In this document: in pieces, positions 1-9,600 of the stretch
Position numbering within the stretch: position 1 is the first letter of the stretch
Layout: each line of letters starts with the position of its first letter
NCBI GenBank assembly: GCA_052180195.1
Contig: CP197469.1
Reading direction: 5' to 3' (one strand)
Origin: Gottfriedia sp002574545
GTDB taxonomy: Bacteria; Bacillota; Bacilli; Bacillales; Bacillaceae_G
Length of the DNA: 64,000 nucleotides
Made by a program: the position numbers and the translations under genes
Notes under the pieces: generated by a model
The model's input: only the letters and a program-made list of their open reading frames with translations
The model's database searches: none
Told to the model about the DNA's origin: nothing

Positions 1-85
1 AAATAATCTTAACCTTAAATGGCTAGACAGCATCTTAGAACTACAATTTATTTCATTCAAATAAACAATAATTTAGATGCTGTAA

Positions 86-116
86 GCCATAAATAAAATG
101 GTTTATGGCATTTTTA
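86..116 (+). terminator. Possible terminator of an upstream gene
   Basis: GCCATAAA at 86-93 is repeated inverted as TTTATGGC at 102-109 and is followed by a short T-rich stretch. This fits a weak intrinsic terminator for a gene that ends before the window, but it could equally be an operator of the regulator that starts at 164. An ATG at 98 lies inside the hairpin, which argues against using it as a start. Confidence 0.35.
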
Positions 117-163
117 CTTTTTTAATTAGAGAGATAAAAAACATTATTATGGTGGGGTGTAAC

Positions 164-1402
164 ATGAATGATTTTCTACTTTACGAGTTTAAAAAGCTGA
201 TGAAGAAAAATAAATGGAATCTTAAAGAGCTAGCAATAAAATCTGATATCCATTATAGCGATATGAGTAGAATATTTAATAATAAAAAGGCACTATCTTT
301 ACATTATTTGGACGCTATAACTGAGGCGTTTAATCTACCTACAGGAACATTTTATAAAGGATATGTCAATCTATGCTTCAATGAAAGAAATCTATTAGAT
401 AAAAGAAGAAGTGACGCTTTTATTTATGAATGTGCAAAAAAAGGTTTTAAATCTGAATTAACCTTCATCTTATCAGTCATGATTGAAGAAAAGTCAAAAG
501 CTAACCGTTCAAAATACTTCCAAAATCTATTCCGTATTGCTGAAAAGCTATTTTTAGAAGGGAAAGAACAAGAATCTTTACCTTTATACGAACTAATTAT
601 TGAGCATATGCCTAATTCAGCAACCGAAGAAGTAGCTATTAGTTATTTTCGAAAATTTTATATGACGCGTTTAACGAATGAAGGGAGTTTAGTTTTAGTT
701 CGAATTATCGAGTATATTTCATATATGCCACCAAAATTTCAGGAACTAACAATCCTATGGATTACTGCTACTTACTATATGTTAAAAGATTGGGATGAGG
801 TCTTACATTATGCAAAAAGGTTAGAAAAAATGGCGAAAATTAAGGAGCATGTAGGGCGTGCATTAATGTATCAAGCATTTGCGTTGACAAGACTAGATGG
901 CAAATTAGAAGAGGTATTAAATTTAATTGGAAAATATGAAAAAATAAATGCTTATTATGCAGATATTGCAGTAGGGAATCGATATGTCGCTCACATCGAT
1001 TTTGGAAATCTATATGTTGTTGATTCATACTATAAATGGTTACGTGATCGTGATGATTTCTATGTAGGAATTCCAAGAATTTTGGAAAGCTACGTTAAAT
1101 TAGGTAGATTAGAAGAGGCTGAGAAATTTATTGCAAAGTATAATGATCAAATCATTGAACTACGGAACTCTTCTGATTTATTTAAGCAGCATCTTTATTT
1201 GGATTATTGTTATGCGTTCGGTTTGTTAAAATGCGAAACAAATAATATAAACAAAGGATTAGATGAAATATTAAACGTGGCATTAAAGGTAAAAAACTCT
1301 GAAATTCACGAAAGGTTTCAAAAATGTCTTATTGCAATTTGGCATTATCGAGAGTTTTTAAGCAAAGAATTGGAAGAAAAATATATTCGTATTTTAAGTT
1401 GA
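164..1402 (+). CDS. HTH (XRE)-TPR cytoplasmic regulator, AimR/Rap-like architecture
   Basis: Predicted soluble regulator of 412 residues. Residues about 5-60 form a Cro/C1-type helix-turn-helix (LKELAIKSDIHYSDMSRIFN), and the remaining ~350 residues are all-helical with tetratricopeptide-like repeats (for example RIAEKLFLEGKEQESLPLYE). This is the layout of peptide-responsive regulators such as AimR and PlcR/Rap relatives, which bind a short signalling peptide in the TPR groove. I chose the ATG at 164 because GGTGGGGTG lies just upstream; an in-frame ATG at 98 would add 22 residues, has no ribosome binding site and sits in a hairpin. No peptide-precursor gene follows: a terminator begins about 20 bp after the stop. 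Target and ligand are unknown; a housekeeping XRE-TPR regulator is an equally good reading. Confidence 0.75.
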   Translation: MNDFLLYEFKKLMKKNKWNLKELAIKSDIHYSDMSRIFNNKKALSLHYLDAITEAFNLPTGTFYKGYVNLCFNERNLLDKRRSDAFIYECAKKGFKSELTFILSVMIEEKSKANRSKYFQNLFRIAEKLFLEGKEQESLPLYELIIEHMPNSATEEVAISYFRKFYMTRLTNEGSLVLVRIIEYISYMPPKFQELTILWITATYYMLKDWDEVLHYAKRLEKMAKIKEHVGRALMYQAFALTRLDGKLEEVLNLIGKYEKINAYYADIAVGNRYVAHIDFGNLYVVDSYYKWLRDRDDFYVGIPRILESYVKLGRLEEAEKFIAKYNDQIIELRNSSDLFKQHLYLDYCYAFGLLKCETNNINKGLDEILNVALKVKNSEIHERFQKCLIAIWHYREFLSKELEEKYIRILS

Positions 1403-1421
1403 AAAAATATGTGAATAGGCA

Positions 1422-1450
1422 GGCTCTGGTATTTAAACCAGGGTCTTTTT
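1422..1450 (+). terminator. Intrinsic terminator
   Basis: A 9-bp stem with two G-U pairs (arms 1422-1430 and 1437-1445, core CTGGT/ACCAG) is followed by TTTTT. It ends the HTH-TPR gene. Confidence 0.85.
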
Positions 1451-1599
1451 GATTAATTGAAAAGAGGATCATATAGAACTTGCTAAAAATCATAAGAAAT
1501 CCAATAGTAAAATTAAAAAGAGATTGTCAAAAAATTGACTTTTAGCAACACTATTTTTTTGAGCATAAAAAATAAGAAAAACGTTCTCTTGGGAATAGT

Positions 1600-1930
1600 T
1601 AAGTCACCACAACAAAATGACCGAGAAAGGAACGATTTTTTCTTTTGTATAAACTGTGTAAAATGAACCAACTAACTCTTCCGATTGACATAGAAGTTAT
1701 CATTCCAAAAAAACATCTAGCCCGTTTAATTGACACTGAGGTCGATAAAATGGATCGTAATTTCTTCCTTTTTTCATTTTTTTCATTCAGGTAGAAGCAG
1801 TCCGCCGTATTACAAAAGAATGATGTGAAATAGATGATTAAAATTTCATTATAACTGGAAAAAATAGGGATAAAAGATATGTTTTCCTTCACTAAACGAC
1901 AAGTATGATTCTGAGAAGCGACAAATAGTT
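1600..1930 (+). pseudogene. Decayed IS1182-family transposase 5' fragment
   Basis: This 700-bp gap between genes holds no intact gene. From about 1650 one plus-strand frame reads MNQLTLPIDIEVIIPKKHLA followed by a R-L-I-D-T-E-V-D-K-M stretch, which resembles the conserved N-terminus of IS1182-family transposases (MNQLTLP...IP..HL.R). Downstream the frame is lost through stops and shifts, with only short possible matches before about 1900. A sequence at about 1520-1550 (GAGATTGTCAAAAAATTGAC) could be the element's outer end. A minus-strand open frame over 1599-1892 is the shadow of this remnant. Family assignment is from recall of the N-terminal motif; no right end was found. Confidence 0.5.
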
Positions 1931-2084
1931 AGTTGCTAGTTGGTAAATTAAACGATGAAAGTGATCCAATTTCACGTAATGTAAGGTATTCGTAGGATAA
2001 TAGTTTAATTTAAAATTTAAGTTTAAAAAAATATTTCAGTCTAATTTTGTATAAAAATGTCGAAGGAAAAACAAAAATTGATAG

Positions 2085-2124
2085 TTTTTGTCAAAATGTC
2101 GAAACTGTAAACTTTCCGTATAAT
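2085..2124 (+). promoter_or_regulatory. Promoter block of protease 1
   Basis: A 40-bp block ending in a consensus -10 TATAAT (2119-2124) matches the block before the second protease (6609-6648) at 34 of 40 positions, while sequence around it diverges more. No good -35 hexamer sits 17 bp upstream; the conserved TTTTTGTCAAAAT and AAACTGTAAA segments may bind an activator. The strong ribosome binding site GGGGGAG is at 2150-2156. Confidence 0.6.
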
Positions 2125-2164
2125 CAAAATAGATAGAAAATATAAAAATGGGGGAGACAACAGG

Positions 2165-5100
2165 ATGAAGCGTTTAATCAAAAGTACTGCAGTTTTAACA
2201 TTGAGTACTGGGGTGTTACTGAATGCATTTCCAATAACACATCATCAGTCGATTGCAAAGGCTGCAACACAATCATCAATCGAAGAAGTACTATCAAAGC
2301 TTACTACAGAACAACGTGAAGCTTTACAAAAAATAGAGGTGACTAGTCAAGAAGGATTACAGTTACCTACTTCAGTTGATTTAAATAGTACTAAAAATTT
2401 ATCAGTTATTGTTGAATTAAAAGACAAGCCAGCAAAAGTAGCTGTGATTGAAGAGGCTGCAAAAGGCAATAGTTTAGCACTTGAAGATGCAAAACAAAAA
2501 GCGAATAAAGCGCAAGATACATTTAAAAATGATTTACAAACAATTTATAAAGATGATTTAAAGGATAATAAGAACCTTTATAAAATCAAACGAACATACA
2601 AAAACACGCTAAATGGTGTTGCGATCGACTTGCCGGCTAATAAAGTTAAGTCATTATTAAACTCAAAAACTGTTAAAGCAGTATGGCCAAACAATGTTAT
2701 TCAAGTAGAACCAGAAAAAATAAAAAGTGTTGTTAATTCAACACAGAAAATGGAAACAGAAGTGTTCCCAGGCGTGAGCAAATTACATGCTGAAGGATAC
2801 ACAGGTAAGGGCATTAAAGTAGGGGTTATTGATACAGGGATTGATTATAATCATCCAGATTTAACGGATGCATATAAAGGGTATCGTGCTCAAACAGGCG
2901 TTGATCCTAAAACAATTGATCCTAGTTCAGTAAAAGGTTGGGACTTCGTTGATAATGATGCAGATCCAATGGAAACGACTTATGCTGATTGGAAAAAATC
3001 AGGGTTAGCAGAAAAGGACCCTCTTACTGGTTCAACCTTCTATACAGAACATGGAACACATGTATCCGGAATTATTGCTGGTCGTGGTAAAAATAATACT
3101 GATTATGCAGTAACAGGTGTAGCACCAGATGCTGATTTGTATGTCTATCGTGTATTAGGAAAATTTGGATCTGGTTCAACTGAAGCTGTTTTAGGCGGTG
3201 TTGACAAGGCTATATCTGATGGTATGGACGTCATCAATTTATCACTTGGATCGAATATTAATGATCCAGAAAATGTTGAGAGTCTTGCGTTAATTAATGC
3301 AGTCCTATCGGGTGTAACGGCTGTTGTATCAGCAGGTAACTCAGGAAGTGGTATGGATACGTTAGGATCACCTGGAGCATCAGCGTTGGCTATTACAGTT
3401 GGTGCCAATGATACGAAGACTGTGATTGAAACATCAAAAGGTACGCTACATGGAGCAGAAGATGCAACTGCTGATTTAAAATTATTTGGTAAAGGATTTG
3501 CAGATAATGTAGCAAGCTTAAAAGGTAAAAATCTACCAATCGTTTTAGTACCGAGTGTAGGTGCAGATTCTGATTATAAAAATATCGATGTGAATGGAAA
3601 GATTGCATTAGTCAATCGTGGGGATATTTCACTTGACGAGAAAATAAAAAATGCGCAAAAACATGGCGCAACAGCAGTTATCTTGATGAATAATGTACCT
3701 GTTGAAGGTTTTGTTCCATCGTACTTAGGAATGGGTTATGGATTTATTCCTGCATTCTCGATGTCATATGAGCAAGGGAAAGCATTAGTGGCAAAACTTG
3801 GTACAGGCAATTCAACCTTCACATTTGATGAAATCGGACAAGTAACGGATGAAGGTAGTAAATTAGCAGCATTCAGTTCACGTGGCCCTTCTCGTATCAA
3901 TTATGATATTAAACCTGAAGTAACTGCACCGGGCGTTGCCGTATTCTCAACTGTACCTTCTTATATGCATGGTGCGGATCAAATTGGAAAATATGACTAT
4001 GCTTATGAGAATTTATCAGGTACATCAATGGCATCACCGAACGTAGCGGGTGTTGCAGCATTATTAAAACAAGCAAATCCAAACTTAACACCAGCACAAA
4101 TTAAAGAAACATTAATGAATACTGCAGATCCACTAAATGGAGACTATAGCGTATTTGAATCTGGTGCAGGACAAGTTGATCCTTATGAAGCAATCCATTC
4201 AAAAACAAGAATTGAAGTAGTGGATGAAACAAAGGGAACATACGATAAAAAAGGCAATTTAACAACAGTAAAAGATTTAACAGGTGCACTTTCATTTGGT
4301 TCACATGCTCCAGAAGGAAAAAATATTAGTGATCAACGCACCCTAATCATTTATAACAATAGCAATCAAGCAAAAACATATGATGTGACTGTTTCGTTCC
4401 AAAAAGACCGTCGAGGTTCATTAGATGCGGACGATAATGGTGTAATGGTTGTGACGGATAAGTCCATCAAAGTTGGGGCGAATTCGAAAAAGAAATCAAC
4501 TGTCGCAATTACCGTTCCAAAATCAGCAAAATTAGGCTTTTACGAAGGATTTGTAACATATATAAATCATAATAATCCAGAAGAAACATTCCAAGTCCCA
4601 TTTGGAATTAAAACGGTGGAAGATGGAATAAATCCAGTAACGATGAGTCCACAAGCATTTACGCAAGTATTTGATGCAGCTTATGCCGGTCAGTTAGTTT
4701 ATACAAATGCACAATTTAGCCTGAAATCAAACTTAAGTACAATTGATGTGATCCTAGAAGATGGGAAAACAGGAAAAGAATTAGGCTATGTAGGTACTTT
4801 AGATGGCTTAAGAATGAAGGAAAATACTGATTTATCAGCAAGAGTATTTAATGGATTTTATTATAAACCGACTGGTAATGATGAGCACCCATTTGCGTAT
4901 GAAGCTGATTTGGCAAAACCAGGGTATTATAAGATCAAGTTAATTGGCAAAAATGACGCTGGGAAAACATTTACGCAAGAAGCTCCATTCTACTTTGATA
5001 ATACAGCACCAAAAATGACAATTAACAGTCCGGATGTTGTTGAGTATAAAAATGGTCAAACAAGCGTTACAATCACTGGTTCAGTTTACGATAAAGAAAC

Positions 5101-6325
5101 AGAAGAAATGCAAAAACTTGGAATGAACTTTAACCAAGGTAGTACAAAAGTTTATTATCAAGATTATATAAACGGTGGAAGAGCCGTGTCAGTACCTGTA
5201 AATTCAGACGGAACATTTACAGCGACAATTCCAACAAATGCAACAAAACCGATGGAACTAGTATTCTATGCAATGGATGCAGCATCAAATAAAACATTTA
5301 AAGAAGGTAGAGAGATTTTTGTTACGCGTGATGACGTAATGTATGGATTTATGCAACCTGAAACACGAACAGGAAAAATGGGTGAAACAGCACATGCGAC
5401 TTTATTATTAAATAAAGCAAATAATGTTAAACAAGTAGAATATAAATTCTCGTATTATTCAAATATTGGAACACTGAATGTTACTCCTGATCCAAGTGTA
5501 GCTGATAAAGTAGATATTTCTGTCGTAAATACTGCGGTAGCTACTACTCAAAATACAGCGACGATCACAATTAAAACAAAAGATGGCGTATCTCCTTTAT
5601 CAGGTGATTTAAAACTTGCAGATTTAGCGTTTAAAATGACGACTAACTATTCTGCTTCTGCTGTTATGTGGGCCGGGTCATTGAATACAACAGTAACGGA
5701 TATTAATAATACGACAAATACTGTTGTAGGCGGAAATCCTAGTATTTTATATTTAGAACCAACTACTTCTTTACTTGATGGATCTCTGTTGGCAGAGTCA
5801 TTCTTAGCCCCAGATGGAGGTTTACTTGGTTCGTTTGATTATTCTAAACTGGGTGCAAAAGTTAAAGCAACGGCTGGTAATGGTAAAGTGTACGAAGGAG
5901 TTATTAAAACCAGTGGTATTTATCAAGTACCAAATTTACCATTAAATGATGATAAGTATGAACTTGAAGTAAATATTCCTGGATATTTTACACAACATAA
6001 AGACTTTACAATTGGATTCCATGATGAAGATGGAAAAGTGATGTATCAACATTATAATTTGAGATTAAATCCAGCAATCGCAGGTGATGTAAATAAAGAT
6101 GATGTTATCGATGTGATGGATGCACTTTACTTAGAAACTTACTGGGATACAAATAAACGGGATGCAGATATTAACTATGATGGTGTAGTAGATGAAAAAG
6201 ATTTCGCATACGTAGAACAAAACTACTTAATGCAAAATCCAACAATCAATTATGCGCCATCACCTAAAAAGAAATATAAATCCCAAACGATAGAAAGCGT
6301 AAAGAGTTCACTAGGAATTAAATAA
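2165..6325 (+). CDS. Secreted subtilisin-like (S8) protease with PA insert and C-terminal dockerin-like repeat, copy 1
   Basis: Predicted extracellular serine endopeptidase of 1,386 residues. Order of parts: signal peptide (1-~33, KRLIKS, hydrophobic core, cleavage near AKA); an inhibitor_I9-type propeptide (~75-185); the S8 catalytic domain with Asp223 (VIDTGIDYNHPD), His296 (EHGTHVSG) and Ser621 (GTSMASPN); a PA domain inserted between His and Ser (~430-560); Fn3-like domains and Ig-like/bacterial repeats (~700-1300); and a dockerin type I-like pair of calcium loops at ~1306-1355 (GDVNKDDVIDVMDA and ADINYDGVVDEKD). All triad residues are present, so it should be active. It has no LPXTG or SLH anchor. 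It resembles the Vpr group of Bacillus proteases but is much longer. Start is fixed by GGGGGAG 8 bp upstream. The next gene is a close paralogue. Confidence 0.93.
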   Translation: MKRLIKSTAVLTLSTGVLLNAFPITHHQSIAKAATQSSIEEVLSKLTTEQREALQKIEVTSQEGLQLPTSVDLNSTKNLSVIVELKDKPAKVAVIEEAAKGNSLALEDAKQKANKAQDTFKNDLQTIYKDDLKDNKNLYKIKRTYKNTLNGVAIDLPANKVKSLLNSKTVKAVWPNNVIQVEPEKIKSVVNSTQKMETEVFPGVSKLHAEGYTGKGIKVGVIDTGIDYNHPDLTDAYKGYRAQTGVDPKTIDPSSVKGWDFVDNDADPMETTYADWKKSGLAEKDPLTGSTFYTEHGTHVSGIIAGRGKNNTDYAVTGVAPDADLYVYRVLGKFGSGSTEAVLGGVDKAISDGMDVINLSLGSNINDPENVESLALINAVLSGVTAVVSAGNSGSGMDTLGSPGASALAITVGANDTKTVIETSKGTLHGAEDATADLKLFGKGFADNVASLKGKNLPIVLVPSVGADSDYKNIDVNGKIALVNRGDISLDEKIKNAQKHGATAVILMNNVPVEGFVPSYLGMGYGFIPAFSMSYEQGKALVAKLGTGNSTFTFDEIGQVTDEGSKLAAFSSRGPSRINYDIKPEVTAPGVAVFSTVPSYMHGADQIGKYDYAYENLSGTSMASPNVAGVAALLKQANPNLTPAQIKETLMNTADPLNGDYSVFESGAGQVDPYEAIHSKTRIEVVDETKGTYDKKGNLTTVKDLTGALSFGSHAPEGKNISDQRTLIIYNNSNQAKTYDVTVSFQKDRRGSLDADDNGVMVVTDKSIKVGANSKKKSTVAITVPKSAKLGFYEGFVTYINHNNPEETFQVPFGIKTVEDGINPVTMSPQAFTQVFDAAYAGQLVYTNAQFSLKSNLSTIDVILEDGKTGKELGYVGTLDGLRMKENTDLSARVFNGFYYKPTGNDEHPFAYEADLAKPGYYKIKLIGKNDAGKTFTQEAPFYFDNTAPKMTINSPDVVEYKNGQTSVTITGSVYDKETEEMQKLGMNFNQGSTKVYYQDYINGGRAVSVPVNSDGTFTATIPTNATKPMELVFYAMDAASNKTFKEGREIFVTRDDVMYGFMQPETRTGKMGETAHATLLLNKANNVKQVEYKFSYYSNIGTLNVTPDPSVADKVDISVVNTAVATTQNTATITIKTKDGVSPLSGDLKLADLAFKMTTNYSASAVMWAGSLNTTVTDINNTTNTVVGGNPSILYLEPTTSLLDGSLLAESFLAPDGGLLGSFDYSKLGAKVKATAGNGKVYEGVIKTSGIYQVPNLPLNDDKYELEVNIPGYFTQHKDFTIGFHDEDGKVMYQHYNLRLNPAIAGDVNKDDVIDVMDALYLETYWDTNKRDADINYDGVVDEKDFAYVEQNYLMQNPTINYAPSPKKKYKSQTIESVKSSLGIK

Positions 6326-6337
6326 GAGTAAAAAAGC

Positions 6338-6376
6338 AAAGGCTTCCTCACTAATATAGAGGGAGCCTTTATTTTT
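6338..6376 (+). terminator. Intrinsic terminator
   Basis: A 12-bp stem, AAAGGCTTCCTC (6338-6349) with GAGGGAGCCTTT (6359-6370), one G-U pair, then ATTTTTT. It separates the two proteases, so they are separate transcription units. Confidence 0.92.
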
Positions 6377-6608
6377 TATAAGTTTCGTAACATATCACAT
6401 ATGGAATAGATAAAGATACAAACCTACTATGTTATTCAATTCTGAAGTGACTACTTTGAGAAGTATATTTGAAAATTATAACGATTCCATTTTTTTAATA
6501 GTGATTGGGATATGTAGAAAAATAGATTTTACTTCAAACTAGTTGAATCGTAGTGTAAGAATGTTTTGAATTGTCGAAATGTATCGATAAAAAAGATGGG
6601 ATTGATTA

Positions 6609-6648
6609 TTTTTGTCAAAATCTGCAAACTGCAAATTCTCCGTATAAT
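6609..6648 (+). promoter_or_regulatory. Promoter block of protease 2
   Basis: TATAAT at 6643-6648 with the same 40-bp upstream block as protease 1 (34/40 identical). It carries a direct repeat GCAAACTGCAAA. The region 6377-6608 before it has no recognisable gene. GGGGGAG at 6675-6681 is the ribosome binding site. Confidence 0.6.
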
Positions 6649-6688
6649 CATTTTGAAAGAGAAAAAATTAAAATGGGGGAGACAACAG

Positions 6689-9600
6689 ATGAAGCGTTTA
6701 ATCAAAAGTACAGCAGTTTTGACGTTAAGTACTGGGGTATTATTCAATGCATTTCCAGTAACTCATCATCAGCCAATTGTAAAGGCTGCAGCACAATCTT
6801 CAATAGAAGAAGTGTTAGCAAAGCTGACGCCGGAACAACGTCAGGCTTTAAAGAAATTAGAGGTTACTAGTCAAGAAGGATTACAGCTACCTTCTTCAGT
6901 CGATTTACAGAGTTCTAAAAATCTATCAGTAATCGTTGAATTTAAGGAGCAGCCTGCAAAAGTAGCCGTATTAGAAGAAGCTGTAGATGGTAACAGCTTA
7001 TCTCTTGACGATGCAGAGCAAAATGCAGCCGATGCTCAAGAAACGTTTAAAACTGATTTGCAAGCAATTTTTAAAGATGATTTAAAAGAAAATAAGAATC
7101 TTTATAAAATTAAACGTACTTACAAAAATACATTAAATGGAGTGGCGATTGACTTACCAGCTAACAAAGTTAATTCTCTACTAAACTCTAAGGTTGTTAA
7201 AGCAGTATGGCCAAATAATAAGATTCAAGTTGAGCCACCACAAGCAACAAAAGGAACGAATGATACGAAAGATACGACAAAAAAAATGGAAACAGAAGTA
7301 TTCCCTGGTGTTAGCAAATTGCACGCAGAAGGATACACAGGTAAAGGTGTTAAAGTTGGGGTAATTGATACAGGTATTGATTATAATCACCCAGATTTAA
7401 CGGATGCATATAAAGGGTATCGCGCTCAGTCTGGTGTTGATCCAAAATCAATTAGCCCTAGCTCAGTAAAGGGTTGGGACTTTGTAGACAATGATGCAGA
7501 CCCAATGGAAACAACTTATGATGATTGGAAAAAATCAGGCTTAGGAGAAAAGGATCCATTAACAGGATCAACTTTCTACACGGAGCATGGAACACATGTA
7601 TCTGGAATTATCGCTGGTCGTGGTAAAAACAATACAGATTATGCGGTAACAGGTGTTGCTCCAGAAGCAGATTTATATGTATACCGTGTGTTAGGAAAAT
7701 TTGGTTCAGGTAACACTGAAGCTGTTTTAGGCGGTATTGATAAGGCGATCTCTGATGGCATGGATGTGATTAATCTATCACTTGGTGCAAGTGTAAATGA
7801 TCCGCTAAATGTTGAAAGTCTTGCGGTGAATAATGCAGTATTATCTGGTGTAACGGCGGTTGTATCAGCTGGTAACTCAGGTAGTAACATGTATACGTTA
7901 GGTGCACCTGGAGCAGGAGCATTAGGCATAACAGTTGGAGCAAATGATACAAAGACGGAAGTTGCCACATCAAAAGGGACATTACATGGAACGTCTGATG
8001 TTGCTGCTAATTTAAAATTATTAGGTAAAGGCCTAAACGATAATGTTGATAGTTTAAAAGGTAAAAATTTACCAATCGTTTTAGTACCGAATTACGGTGC
8101 AGATACTGATTATAAAAATATCGATGTGACAGGTAAGATTGTACTCGTAAAACGAGGATTAAATGCACTGATTGATAAAATTACCATTGCGCAAAAACAT
8201 GGTGCAGCAGCAGTCCTAATGGTTAACAATATAGCTGGAGAAGGTTATATTCCATCGTACTTAGGTGGAGGTTATGGAATGATTCCTACTTTCTCAATGT
8301 CATATGAGCAAGGCAATGACTTAATTGCTAAACTTGGTACAGGTACGCCAACGTTCTCATTTGACGAAGTAGGAAAATTAACGGATGAAGGCGGTAAATT
8401 AGCATCATTCAGTTCACGTGGTCCAGCTCGTATCACATATGATATTAAGCCTGAAGTAACAGCTCCAGGTGTAGCGGTATTCTCAACAGTACCATCCTAT
8501 ATGCACGGTGCAGATCAAATTGGTAAATATGATTATGCATATGACAACTTATCAGGTACATCAATGGCATCACCAAATGTAGCTGGTGTAGCAGCCTTAC
8601 TAAAACAAGTAAATCCAAACATAACTCCAGCCGAAATTAAAGAAACATTAATGAATACAGCTGACCCATTAAATGGGGATTATAGTGTATTTGAATCGGG
8701 TGCAGGACAAGTTGATCCTTATGAAGCAATTCATTCACATACGAGAATTGAAGTAGTAGATGAAACGAAGGGTTCTGTCGATAAAAAAGGAAATTTTAAA
8801 ACAGTAAAAGATTTAACTGGAGCACTTGCATTTGGTGTGTTTGCACCAGCTGGTCAAAATTTAAGTGACCAACGTTCAGTCAATATTTATAACAATAGTA
8901 ATAAAGCAAAAACATATGATGTGAAAGTAAGCTATCAAGCTGACCGTCGTGGTTCATTAAATGCTGATGACAATGGTGTAATGGTTGTAACAGATAAGTC
9001 AATTAAAGTTGGTGCAAATGCGAAAAAGAAATCAACTGTCGCAATTACAGTACCAAAATCAGCAAAATTAGGGATTTATGAAGGTTTTGTAACGTATACA
9101 AATCATGATAATCCAGAAGAAACATTCCAAGTACCTTTCGCGATTAAAACAGTCGAAGAAGGAATCAATCCGATTTCGTTTACGCCACAAGCAATTACGC
9201 AAGTATTTGATTATGCGATTCCTGGTCAATTAGTGTACACAAATGCATTAATGAGTCTTAAATCACATATGCGTACATTCGACGCTGTTCTTGAAGATGG
9301 TAAGACTGGTAAAGAGTTAGGTTATATCGGTACAATGGATGGACTAGGAATGAATGAAAATATTACCTATACAGTAAATAATGTATTCAATGGTCAATAC
9401 TATAAGCCAACAGGTAATGATGATCAACCATTCGAGTACATTTCAGATATGGCGAAACCAGGTTATTACAAGATTAAAATAATTGGTACAAATGATGCGG
9501 GAAAAACTTTTTCTCAAGAAGCACCAATTTATTTTGATAACACGGCTCCTAAATTAAAAGTAAATTCACCAGATATTGTTGAATATAAAAACGGTCAATC

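Noticed and set aside
98..163. Upstream extension of the HTH-TPR gene
   Set aside because: The codons overlap a hairpin and have no ribosome binding site; the HTH begins just after the ATG at 164.
1599..1892. Minus-strand open frame of 97 codons
   Set aside because: It is opposite to the transposase remnant, has no ribosome binding site and codes for a low-complexity, Phe/Ser-rich sequence.
3145..8000. Several minus-strand frames inside the protease genes
   Set aside because: All lie opposite strong S8 coding sequence; their products are Leu/His- or Pro/Ala-rich shadows of the real frame, repeated at the same relative place in both paralogues.
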